From positions 1-7,255 of the forward strand of contig CAZNZW010000093.1 in NCBI GenBank assembly GCA_964577615.1: DNA of 7,255 bases, in the 5' to 3' direction. Source of the DNA: QNYZ01 sp964577615 (GTDB lineage: Bacteria > Desulfobacterota > Desulfobacteria > Desulfobacterales > QNYZ01). Positions 1 to 6,292 of the stretch are shown here, piece after piece (the first letter of the stretch is position 1; every line of letters starts with the position of its first letter). The translations under genes were made by a program, and so were the position numbers. The notes beneath the pieces were generated by a model. That model ran no database searches. It was not told the DNA's origin and worked only from the letters and a program-made list of their open reading frames with translations.

Positions 1-34
1 TGGGACAGAATGTCTGATGAATGGTTTTGCGCAT
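1..34 (-). CDS. Possible 5' end of a further gene, cut by the window edge
   Basis: On the minus strand an ATG at 32-34 opens a frame that stays open to the window edge (11 codons, MRKTIHQTFCP). An AGGA ribosome-binding motif lies 8 bases upstream. The frame starts about 135 bases after the stop of the tetraheme cytochrome gene and in the same direction, so it may be the next gene of that operon. Eleven residues are too few to identify a product. A TmcD-like protein or a separate cysteine-rich subunit would fit the context, but that is a guess. A terminator-like hairpin just upstream leaves little room for its own promoter. Confidence 0.35.
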   Translation of the reverse strand, partial: MRKTIHQTFCP

Positions 35-60
35 GGGTCGTTTCCTGGTTGTTAATGGCC

Positions 61-93
61 GCCGAAAAATAGCGGCGGGCAGGAGGTCCGCCG
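61..93 (-). terminator. Candidate intrinsic terminator after the tetraheme cytochrome gene
   Basis: Read on the minus strand, a six-pair all-GC stem (CGGCGG at 88-93 with CCGCCG at 73-78) encloses a 9-base loop. It is followed after a few bases by a run of five T (65-69). It sits about 75 bases beyond the cytochrome stop codon. The stem is short and the T run begins slightly late. A possible start codon lies only about 30 bases further on, so this may be a leaky or attenuating signal rather than a full stop. Confidence 0.4.
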
Positions 94-169
94 GTTATCT
101 CCGTGGCCGGACAGCTGCTTGGTAGTATTTTGTTGCCGCCGGCCGTGGCGTCCGACGGCCCAGGGCACA

Positions 170-562
170 TCAGCGGACATGGCATTCTCCGCACAGGCGC
201 GGACCTTTTCCCTGACGCTGGTGGCATTTAATGCAATTATCGTGGAAAGCCTGGCGCAAAGGGCGGACAGCGCCCGATGATTTGACCGGATGGCATTCCG
301 CACAGCTTTGATCTTCAGAAGATTCGTCAGGTATCCGGTTCCCGTCTTCATATAGATGGTGGCAGGTTTCGCAGTCTTCTATGTCGGCTTTTTCGTTGTG
401 GGCATCGTGTTTGAAGATGGCCGCCGGCCGTTGCGGATGATCAAAGTCGGTCGGGGCAATGGTTGTCATGTCCTCCTGGCCGAGGGCGAGGGGCCCGAAA
501 AAAAACAGAGCGACCCCCAGCGGCACCAGCCAGCGCCGGTAGTATTTTTGTAAGGCATTCAT
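170..562 (-). CDS. tmcA: Periplasmic tetraheme cytochrome c3, TmcA-like
   Basis: A 130-residue protein with an N-terminal export signal (basic QKYYRR, hydrophobic core about residues 11-28, likely cleavage after the ALG near 26-28). It has four c-type heme motifs: CETCH (64-68), CAECH (87-91), CIKCH (110-114) and CGECH (124-128). Histidines 52, 55, 69 and 107 are well placed as distal ligands, giving bis-His hemes as in class III cytochromes c3. The KHDAHNEKA and CHHLYEDG segments resemble the acidic type II cytochrome (TmcA) of Desulfovibrio rather than type I c3. The expected role is periplasmic electron exchange, for example with hydrogenase or formate dehydrogenase, and with a membrane Tmc complex. 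It is the last clear gene of the leftward operon, 27 bases after the ferredoxin gene. The ATG start is chosen because it retains the signal peptide; its ribosome-binding site is weak. Heme count is certain; the subfamily call is from motif likeness. Confidence 0.87.
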   Translation of the reverse strand: MNALQKYYRRWLVPLGVALFFFGPLALGQEDMTTIAPTDFDHPQRPAAIFKHDAHNEKADIEDCETCHHLYEDGNRIPDESSEDQSCAECHPVKSSGAVRPLRQAFHDNCIKCHQRQGKGPRLCGECHVR

Positions 563-589
563 CGGTATAATCGTTTCGTTTCCCCTGTT

Positions 590-1066
590 TCAGGCGGCAG
601 TATCTGAATTGACCGCAGCCGGTAAATTTGCGTTGGCCGGGCCGGGGGCGGCACTGCCCGGTACGCCAAAGTCGGGACAGACCCCCTGGCTGCGGCAGAT
701 ATCCCGGGCCAGTGACAGCAGACCCGGAATGTCGATGCCGCAGACGCAATAGCAGCGGGTGCACAACACGCAGTCTTTCCAGACGACATCCCGGATTTCT
801 TCCAGACAGGCCCGATCGACCCGGCCCTTTTTTTTGTATAGCCGGCCGATGGAGTGAATCAACTTGTAGGCCGGCATATATCGGGGTTCCCGGTTGTGGG
901 TGGTATAGAGAAAACAGCTGTCGGCGCAAAGACTGCAGTGCACACAGGCTTTCAGACTGATTTTTATTTTTGTCTGATGCCGGTCGAGCATCCGTTTGAT
1001 CCGGGGGGCGTCGACCGGGAGCGGTGTCGCGGCGTTTATATCAACAGGCAGGGATTGGTCCGGCAT
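590..1066 (-). CDS. Two-[4Fe-4S] ferredoxin-like protein, N-terminal half of TmcB / HdrC-like
   Basis: With the chosen start the protein has 158 residues. It has two ferredoxin motifs: CVHCSLCADSC and, about 47 residues later, CVLCTRCYCVC. Each provides CxxCxxCxxxC for a [4Fe-4S] cluster. The second ends in Cys-Gly, not the usual Cys-Pro, and holds one extra cysteine. The block between them (PRYMPAYKLIHSIGRLYKKKG) and the trailing LLSLARDICRSQGV resemble the N-terminal part of TmcB. TmcB normally continues into a cysteine-rich HdrD-like domain; here the protein stops after an Ala/Pro-rich tail, so that half is absent. It probably relays electrons on the cytoplasmic face of the cytochrome b encoded upstream. 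Start choice: the ATG at 1064-1066 has GAGG five bases upstream; a GTG at 1103-1105 would add 13 residues and overlap the upstream gene, but has no better site. An HdrC-like label would also fit. Confidence 0.75.
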   Translation of the reverse strand: MPDQSLPVDINAATPLPVDAPRIKRMLDRHQTKIKISLKACVHCSLCADSCFLYTTHNREPRYMPAYKLIHSIGRLYKKKGRVDRACLEEIRDVVWKDCVLCTRCYCVCGIDIPGLLSLARDICRSQGVCPDFGVPGSAAPGPANANLPAAVNSDTAA

Positions 1067-1095
1067 GGTGTCCTCATCATTAAAGCGGCTGTTTT

Positions 1096-1806
1096 TTATT
1101 CCCACACCCTGTTTCCCCTGCCCAGGCGGTATTCGTGGTTCATGCTGAACCGCAGGACGAGAAACAGAAACATGTGGGTAATTTTGGTAAAAGGAATGGA
1201 AATCAGCATCAGTTCTCCCGCCAGCATGTGGAGGGTGACCATCAGCCGGTAATCAAATATCTGATGATAGGCAAGAAACCCGGTTAAAAACGGGGCGGCC
1301 GCCAGGAAAAGAATATAATAATCCTGAAATGCGCTTAAGGCCCGCACGCGTGCCAGAAAGATGCGTCTGCCCAGGAAAAAAAGGGCGCTGGCCAGCAGCG
1401 CCAGGGTCAGCCCGTCAGACAGGCGCTCGCTGAAAACCCACGGATGGATATCCCACGCGGTCTCAATCAGAATGCCATGGGCCAGCAGAAAGACGGGAAC
1501 CAGGAAGAGCAGCGCGTGGAATACGATCGTCACCGTTATTAACAATGGCTGGGTTCCCGCAATGGAAAGTCGCAGCCGGAAAATCCATTTTTTCAATTTT
1601 CCATGACCGGCGGGCAAGGGGGTGGCCATTGCCGGCCCGGACACACGGCCCCATCGTCCGGGGGGCACCTGGCGCGTCAAAGACCACAGGCGGTGGATTT
1701 GAAAGCCGCTGCCGACAAAAAAAATGATAAAGGCCGCCCAGACCAGCGGCCCCTGGGCCCAGTCGTAAAGGCTGTGGTATCTGTTTATCCAGCTGAATAA
1801 GATCAT
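1096..1806 (-). CDS. tmcC: Membrane cytochrome b subunit, TmcC/NarI-like
   Basis: A 236-residue hydrophobic protein with about five membrane spans (near residues 14-35, 85-113, 131-150, 161-182 and 190-218). Histidines 97 and 110 in one span and 193 and 211 in the last fit the bis-His di-heme b pattern of the nitrate reductase gamma family, which includes TmcC, DsrM and HmcE. The basic stretch around 70-80 (GKLKKWIFRLRL) would lie on the cytoplasmic side. It would carry electrons between a cytoplasmic iron-sulfur partner and either quinone or a periplasmic cytochrome. It lies between metV copy 1 (65 bases upstream) and the TmcB-like ferredoxin gene (about 29 bases downstream), in the order TmcC-TmcB-TmcA. 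The ribosome-binding site is weak (GGATAGA before ATG). The family is well supported; TmcC rather than another NarI-like type rests mainly on the neighbours. Confidence 0.8.
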   Translation of the reverse strand: MILFSWINRYHSLYDWAQGPLVWAAFIIFFVGSGFQIHRLWSLTRQVPPGRWGRVSGPAMATPLPAGHGKLKKWIFRLRLSIAGTQPLLITVTIVFHALLFLVPVFLLAHGILIETAWDIHPWVFSERLSDGLTLALLASALFFLGRRIFLARVRALSAFQDYYILFLAAAPFLTGFLAYHQIFDYRLMVTLHMLAGELMLISIPFTKITHMFLFLVLRFSMNHEYRLGRGNRVWE

Positions 1807-1871
1807 TCTATCCGTTTTTCACTTTCAATTACCGGTTCCGCCGGTGTTTCATCCGGGGGACGATTCGGTCA

Positions 1872-2543
1872 TTATTTTCGGTCTTTCCGGGCATAGGGCG
1901 CCTGTACCGTCAGCCGCATCACCTGATTGCGCCAGGCCATCGGGGGGCGAATTTTTAAAATGTCGTCCAGACGGTTCTGGGCCTTGAGCCGCTCATAGAT
2001 ATTCAGCCATGCACAGGGGGTATCGTTGCCGATTTCGCACATGCCGTGGGCCGTCCCGCCGCAGGGGCCGTTGAACAGGCCCTTGGCGCAACATGTGACC
2101 GGGCAGATACCGCCGGTGTAGGCCAGGACACAGTGGCCGCAGGCGCGGCATTTTTCCTCGAATACCCCGACCTCGCGATCGATTCCGATGGAAACCGTAT
2201 TCAGCGCGGGAAAGACCGGAATATCGGGGAACGTCTCGGCAACCAGCTGTACGCCGGCCCCGCAGGCCATCGACAACAGACAGTCGCAATCGGATACCAC
2301 TGTCCGCAATTCACTGAAATATTGCAGATTGCACTGTCGTTCGATGGTCAAACCCGTTACCCGGGGGCGGGCGCTCCCGGTTTTGAAGCGGGTGTTTAGT
2401 TCAAGGTTAAGGGCGCTTACTTCGCGCTGCCCGCCGGACAGACAGACCGATGAACAGCCGCCGCAGCCGATGTTAAGAATCTTTTTGTATCCGTTGAGAG
2501 ATTCCCTGATCTCTTCGATCGGTTTTATTTCTGATTTAACCAC
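1872..2543 (-). CDS. metV: MetV-like protein (methylenetetrahydrofolate reductase C-terminal domain family), copy 1
   Basis: A 223-residue cysteine-rich protein of the MetV/MTHFR_C family, the zinc- and iron-sulfur-binding partner of MetF in the Wood-Ljungdahl pathway. Numbered from the chosen start, the conserved cysteines are C27, C30, C34, C71 (in ERQC), C94, C132, C135, C138, C147, C152, C161 (NGPCGG), C169 and C177. Every one falls at the same position in the second copy at 6293-6961. Start choice: a TTG at 2583-2585 would add 14 residues. The GTG at 2541-2543 has GGGG five bases upstream and lines up exactly with the start of copy 2, so GTG is preferred. It leads the leftward operon and is followed by membrane cytochrome b, ferredoxin and tetraheme cytochrome genes, unusual company for metV. 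It may dock a methylene-/methyl-tetrahydrofolate reductase onto the membrane complex; that role is inference. No metF is adjacent. Confidence 0.85.
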   Translation of the reverse strand: MVKSEIKPIEEIRESLNGYKKILNIGCGGCSSVCLSGGQREVSALNLELNTRFKTGSARPRVTGLTIERQCNLQYFSELRTVVSDCDCLLSMACGAGVQLVAETFPDIPVFPALNTVSIGIDREVGVFEEKCRACGHCVLAYTGGICPVTCCAKGLFNGPCGGTAHGMCEIGNDTPCAWLNIYERLKAQNRLDDILKIRPPMAWRNQVMRLTVQAPYARKDRK

Positions 2544-2628
2544 ACCTGCCCCTTTTCGTTTAAATCTTGAATGGCCGGATGCCAAGGCAGCCGGCCCCTG
2601 TGTCGATCATACATATTTATTTGACTAT

Positions 2629-2636
2629 ATTATACC
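2629..2636 (-). promoter_or_regulatory. Extended -10 promoter element for the leftward metV-tmc operon
   Basis: On the minus strand the sequence TGGTATAAT contains a perfect TATAAT (2629-2634) preceded by the TGn of an extended -10. No good -35 hexamer is visible at 16-18 bases, which extended -10 promoters can tolerate. Transcription would begin near 2622, giving a leader of about 80 bases before the GTG start at 2543. Position, strand and the AT-rich setting support it; there is no direct evidence of use. Confidence 0.5.
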
Positions 2637-2788
2637 ACAATGAATTACAAGTCAGTCGTTCCTTCCATTAAAACCCGCACCTTATATTCACCGGTATTAA
2701 TTTGTCAATTATTTAATGATAACACACGGGTATATTTATTATCCGGATGCCCGGCCTTCCTGGATCTGTTGATATTCTACAAACTTTG

Positions 2789-2820
2789 CAGGTGCCCGGA
2801 AACGACCGGGAGAAAACCTG
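2789..2820. repeat. Two-level inverted repeat (hairpin) upstream of the hdrA-like gene
   Basis: CAGGT (2789-2793) pairs with ACCTG (2816-2820). Inside it, CCCGG (2795-2799) pairs with CCGGG (2806-2810) around a 6-base loop. The two stems are separated by one base on one side and five on the other. It lies about 230 bases before the start codon and just before a possible -35 hexamer, so it could be a protein-binding site, or leader RNA structure if transcription starts upstream. No known riboswitch was recognised. Confidence 0.4.
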
Positions 2821-2846
2821 ACACCGTGCCAGTTGAAAAATTTTTC

Positions 2847-2876
2847 TTGACACTTCGGCCTGATTTATGCGAATTT
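2847..2876 (+). promoter_or_regulatory. Weak candidate promoter for the rightward hdrA-mvhD-metV operon
   Basis: A perfect TTGACA lies at 2847-2852, preceded by an A/T tract (AAAAATTTTTC). The region where a -10 should fall (about 2869-2876, GCGAATTT) matches TATAAT poorly. It is the best plus-strand -35 hexamer found in the gap. It would imply a leader of about 170 bases containing the 2940-2976 inverted repeat. Confidence 0.25.
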
Positions 2877-3052
2877 GTCTTCTTTGGTGAACCCGCCCAA
2901 AGACTGTAATTCCAAGAACATACTGCTTGCAGCGATTCGCCCTGGCCCTTGAGAAAACCAATTAAGAAGACCAGGGAGAAACCGGTGGAAAGAGCGGGGG
3001 CAGTTTTCCGAATTGTTAACAGATTTTTCAAAAAAAGCAGGAGAATACCACT

Positions 3053-5797
3053 ATGGGGCAGAATCAACCTGAAGGCTATGTGATGGTCATCGGTGCCGGG
3101 ACGGCCGGAATCCAGACAGCCCTGTCGCTGGCTGATGCCGGTTACGGCGTTTATCTGGTGGAACGTTCCGCGGCAATGGGCGGGATGATCCCGGATTTAC
3201 ACCGGACCTATCCACTCTGTTCCTGCTGCAAGGTGAGCCCCCGGGTGATTGCCTGTGAGCAGAATCCGAATATCGACGTCCTTCTGGATACCTGTGTGGA
3301 TGACATTGAAGGTGAGATCGGGAAGTTTCAAATATCGATCACCACCGGCGGCACCCAGAGGGAAATCCAGGCGGGAGCCGTTATTTTTGCCGCCGGTATT
3401 GAAACTTTCCAGCCCACCGAACTCGATTTTTTGGGTTACGGAACGCTGCCCAATGTGGTGACCAGTATTGAATTTGAACAGAGCCAGAAACCGCTGGGCC
3501 CCAACGGCGGGGTATTGAAACGGCCGTCCGACGGTAAAACACCCGAAAAAATCGCCTGGCTGCAATGTGTGGGATCGCGGGATGTCAACAAGGGCGATGC
3601 GTCCTACTGCTCATCGGTCTGCTGCATGCATGCGCTTAAAGAAGCGGTCAATGTCAAGGCCTTCAGCGAGGATATTGACGCCACGATTTTTTATATCGAC
3701 ATGCGTACCCATGGAAAGGGATATGAAGCCTATCTCAATGCGGCCCTTGAAAAGGGCGTCAACCTGGTGCGCAGCAAAGTGCATACGTTTACGCCGGCAC
3801 CGGAAGGCGATGACGGCGTATTAATGTACTATGCGGACGAAAAGGGGCAGATGCAGAAAGCAGCCTTTGACATGGTGGTGCTTTCGGTGGGGCTGCGGCC
3901 CTCGGCCCAGGCCGTCGGACAGGCCCGCAAAGCCGGTATTGAGATTACCGATGACAATTACGTGGGAACAACACCTTTTCAGCCGGTTTCTACCAGCGTA
4001 CCCGGTATTTTTGTCTGTGGCGGCGTCTGCGGCCCTTATGATATCGAAACCAGCCTGACCCAGGCTGATGCGGCGGTGGCTGAAGTGGCCGGCTGTCTGG
4101 CCCCGGCAGCGTTTCAATCGGCCCCGGCCGTGCCGGCTGACCCGCCCAGGGCTGTTTCCGGGCCGGGGATCCTGCTGGCCTATCAATTGTGTGCCGGGAT
4201 GAACCCTGACATCGGCAGCCAGATTGAAGCCTGCGCCGGGGGCCTTTCCGGGATAACGGAAGTATGTAAAATAGAAGGTGATATTCTTGGCGGGCTGTGC
4301 GAAAAACTGGCCGCGACAGATGCCGGACGGCTGGTATTCGCCAGCTGCACGGCCCTGATGTACAAAGAAACCATTGAATCGGCCCTTAAACTCAGCGGCC
4401 GCAATCCATTCATGTATGAACTGGTTGATCTCAAGCTTCTTGGCAATGACTCGGCGGCCGTTGCGTTGAATGACCGGGTCCGTGCCGGGGTCATGCGCGC
4501 CACGCATCTGACGCCGCCGGCCCTTTCCGAGATTCCAGTCACCAAACGGGCCCTGGTCGTTGGCGGCGGTGTGGCCGGGATGGAAAGCGCACTGGCCCTG
4601 TCCAGGGAAGGGTATCCGGTGACGCTGGTCGAGAAAGAAAATATATTGGGCGGGCACGCCCGGTATGTCCAGATGACCTGGCAGGGCCAGGCGGTTTCGC
4701 CGTACCTGAACGCGTTGGTCGATGCCGTTGAAAAAGACGGCCAGATCACCGTTATGACCGGTACCACAGTCACAGAAAACCGGGGCTATGCCGGCCATTT
4801 TATCACCACTGTGAAAAACGGTGGAAAAGAGGAAACGATTCAGCATGGCGTCAGCATCCTTGCCTGCGGCGGCGCGGACCGTCAGGTGGACGAATACCTG
4901 CACGGTCAGAATGACCGGGTTTTTTCATGGTCCGAACTGGAACGCCGGCTGGTGGATGACCCGGCCAGCATCGAAAAGGCCGCATCGGCCGTATTTATCC
5001 AATGCGTGGGCTCCCGGGAAGCAGACTGCCCGTACTGCAGCAATTTGTGCTGCACCTTTACCGTTCGAACCGCCGTCGACCTGAAAACCAAAAATCCGGA
5101 CATGCAGATATTTGTGATTTATCGGGAAATGCGGACCTTTGGCCAGCGCGAAGATCTTTATCTTGAAGCGCGTCAGAAAGGCGTAGTCTTTATCCGATAC
5201 GATGTGGACAATAAACCCGTGGTTGAAGCGGCGCCGGACGCCGACGGGCTGGTTGTCACCGTTTTTGATCCCGTTCTGGACCAGACGGTTACCCTGGATG
5301 CGGATTTTGTTTCCCTGCAGACAGCCATCCGACCGACGGAAAATGCGGCCCTGGCGGATATCTTCCATGTGGATCTGGATACCGACGGATTCTTTGCCCC
5401 GTCGCCGGAAAAAATGAAACCGGTGGACACGACCGCTTCCGGTGTTTTCATGGCCGGTCTGGCCGCGTATCCCAAAGACATGGAAGATTCGATTGTTCAG
5501 GCCCGGGCGGCGGCTGCCCGGTCATTGGCGATCCTCAAACAGGATACGGTGCAGATCGGCGGCCAGGTTGCCGAGGTCATGCCCGAAAAATGCGCGGTCT
5601 GCTGCACATGTGTCCGGACCTGTCCGTTCCAGGTTCCTTTTATCGATCATGAAAAGGGCGCGGCGTATATCGACCCGGCCCTCTGCCAGGGATGCGGCAT
5701 GTGTGTCGCCGAGTGTCCCGGAAAAGCCATTGTCATGCCTTCGTGCAGCGACGATATGTTGACACAGATTCCGGCTGTTTTACTGGCCACGGCCTAG
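3053..5797 (+). CDS. hdrA: HdrA-like iron-sulfur flavoprotein with two flavin modules (tandem HdrA)
   Basis: A 914-residue soluble protein. Residues 1-350 form a first FAD module: GAGTAG (14-19), acidic E37 ending the second strand, MGGM, a cysteine cluster LCSCCK (C56, C58, C59, with C68 near), and QCVGSR...YCSSVCC (C172, C186, C190, C191). Residues 370-490 resemble the usual HdrA N-terminal domain (LCAG, FASCT with C380, C405, C416 and C432). Residues 497-830 are a second FAD module: GGGVAG (504-509), E527, LGGHAR, QCVGSR...YCSNLCC (C651 to C667). It lacks the LCSCCK element. The C-terminus has two ferredoxin motifs, C847/C850/C853/C857 and C878/C881/C884/C888. HdrA proteins are electron hubs, sometimes bifurcating. 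With MvhD and MetV downstream, it probably passes electrons to or from MetV-MetF. HdrB and HdrC are not in the window. AGGAG lies 9 bases before the ATG. Classical HdrA is nearer 650 residues, so this is an enlarged or fused form. Confidence 0.88.
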   Translation: MGQNQPEGYVMVIGAGTAGIQTALSLADAGYGVYLVERSAAMGGMIPDLHRTYPLCSCCKVSPRVIACEQNPNIDVLLDTCVDDIEGEIGKFQISITTGGTQREIQAGAVIFAAGIETFQPTELDFLGYGTLPNVVTSIEFEQSQKPLGPNGGVLKRPSDGKTPEKIAWLQCVGSRDVNKGDASYCSSVCCMHALKEAVNVKAFSEDIDATIFYIDMRTHGKGYEAYLNAALEKGVNLVRSKVHTFTPAPEGDDGVLMYYADEKGQMQKAAFDMVVLSVGLRPSAQAVGQARKAGIEITDDNYVGTTPFQPVSTSVPGIFVCGGVCGPYDIETSLTQADAAVAEVAGCLAPAAFQSAPAVPADPPRAVSGPGILLAYQLCAGMNPDIGSQIEACAGGLSGITEVCKIEGDILGGLCEKLAATDAGRLVFASCTALMYKETIESALKLSGRNPFMYELVDLKLLGNDSAAVALNDRVRAGVMRATHLTPPALSEIPVTKRALVVGGGVAGMESALALSREGYPVTLVEKENILGGHARYVQMTWQGQAVSPYLNALVDAVEKDGQITVMTGTTVTENRGYAGHFITTVKNGGKEETIQHGVSILACGGADRQVDEYLHGQNDRVFSWSELERRLVDDPASIEKAASAVFIQCVGSREADCPYCSNLCCTFTVRTAVDLKTKNPDMQIFVIYREMRTFGQREDLYLEARQKGVVFIRYDVDNKPVVEAAPDADGLVVTVFDPVLDQTVTLDADFVSLQTAIRPTENAALADIFHVDLDTDGFFAPSPEKMKPVDTTASGVFMAGLAAYPKDMEDSIVQARAAAARSLAILKQDTVQIGGQVAEVMPEKCAVCCTCVRTCPFQVPFIDHEKGAAYIDPALCQGCGMCVAECPGKAIVMPSCSDDMLTQIPAVLLATA

Positions 5798-5855
5798 CGC
5801 CGGCGGTTGCCGGGACAGCGGTACGGATAGCTTAAATTATCAAGGAGAAGATCCG

Positions 5856-6263
5856 ATGGATGAATTCACGCCCCAGATTGTTGCGTTTCACTGCTCCAAT
5901 TGCGCGGCCTCTGCATCTGTAATTGCGGACGGCATGCAGCACGCCCTGCCCGGGAATGTTAAAGTCGTGCAGGTTCCCTGTTCCGGCCGTATTGAAGTCC
6001 TGCATCTCTTGAAACCGTTTGAAGAAGGTGCGGATGGCGTCTATGTTGCCGGCTGCCAGGAAGACAGCTGTCAGTACACAAGCGGTATTTCGAAAGCGAC
6101 CCGGCGGGTTGCGCATGTCCGCAGGATTCTCGAAGAGCTGGACATCGATCCTGAAAGAATAGCCGTCTACAACACCGGGGCGGCAAAGGGACATGAATTC
6201 ACTGAAATTGCAGATGAAATGACCCGTACAGTGAAAGAAATCGGCCCTGTTCAGGCTGGATAA
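5856..6263 (+). CDS. mvhD: MvhD/FlpD-like [2Fe-2S] electron-transfer subunit
   Basis: A 135-residue protein of the MvhD (methyl-viologen-reducing hydrogenase delta subunit) family. This small adaptor binds a [2Fe-2S] cluster and hands electrons to HdrA from a hydrogenase, formate dehydrogenase or other donor. Visible signatures are FHCSNC (C13, C16), VPCSGRIE (C42), EGADGVYVAGCQEDSCQY (C67, C72), and the helix ATRRVAHVRRILEELDIDPERI. Five cysteines are present. Compared with the usual FCCNWCSYAGAD and GCHPGDCHY, the first of the paired cysteines is His and the His after GC is Gln. It starts 58 bases after the hdrA stop, with AAGGAG 8 bases before the ATG, and is followed 29 bases later by metV. 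The gene order hdrA-mvhD-metV supports a cytoplasmic MetV-linked complex. No hydrogenase gene is present in the window. Confidence 0.88.
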   Translation: MDEFTPQIVAFHCSNCAASASVIADGMQHALPGNVKVVQVPCSGRIEVLHLLKPFEEGADGVYVAGCQEDSCQYTSGISKATRRVAHVRRILEELDIDPERIAVYNTGAAKGHEFTEIADEMTRTVKEIGPVQAG

Positions 6264-6292
6264 CCCCCCCAATGAGTATCGAGGTATGTTAA

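Larger units (their letters stand above)
2544..3052. other. Divergent intergenic control region
   Basis: About 500 bases between the two divergent operons, with no convincing gene. The stretch 2608-2750 is clearly AT-rich compared with the GC-rich genes around it. It holds a good leftward -10 element near 2629-2634. The part nearer the rightward operon has a TTGACA at 2847-2852 and several inverted repeats: a two-level hairpin at 2789-2820 and CCCTGG/CCAGGG at 2940-2945 and 2971-2976. The motif GAGAAA(A)CC occurs three times (about 2810, 2951 and 2976). Short open frames here lack ribosome-binding sites and recognisable protein features. Confidence 0.7.

Noticed and set aside
52..351. 99-codon minus-strand frame overlapping the tetraheme cytochrome gene
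   Set aside because: It is out of frame with the gene holding four CxxCH motifs and a signal peptide; no features of its own.
2544..2585. TTG start that would lengthen MetV copy 1 by 14 residues
   Set aside because: The GTG at 2541-2543 has a suitable ribosome-binding site and matches the start of MetV copy 2 exactly.
2700..2745. TTGTCA and TATATT as a rightward promoter
   Set aside because: The two elements are about 23 bases apart, too far for a normal sigma-70 promoter.
2640..2909. 89-codon plus-strand frame in the divergent gap
   Set aside because: No ribosome-binding site before the ATG, odd residue composition and overlap with the AT-rich promoter region.
3021..3036. TTTTTCAAAAAAA tract as a terminator
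   Set aside because: It has no GC-rich stem and lies directly before the AGGAG of the hdrA-like gene; more likely simple AT-rich leader.
2777..3067. 96-codon minus-strand frame in the divergent gap
   Set aside because: It would start inside the hdrA-like gene and run over its ribosome-binding site; no motif is seen.
3821..4903. Long minus-strand open frame (360 codons) inside the hdrA-like gene
   Set aside because: It lies wholly opposite a gene with clear FAD and cysteine motifs; its product has no recognisable motif and reads as the shadow of GC-rich coding sequence.
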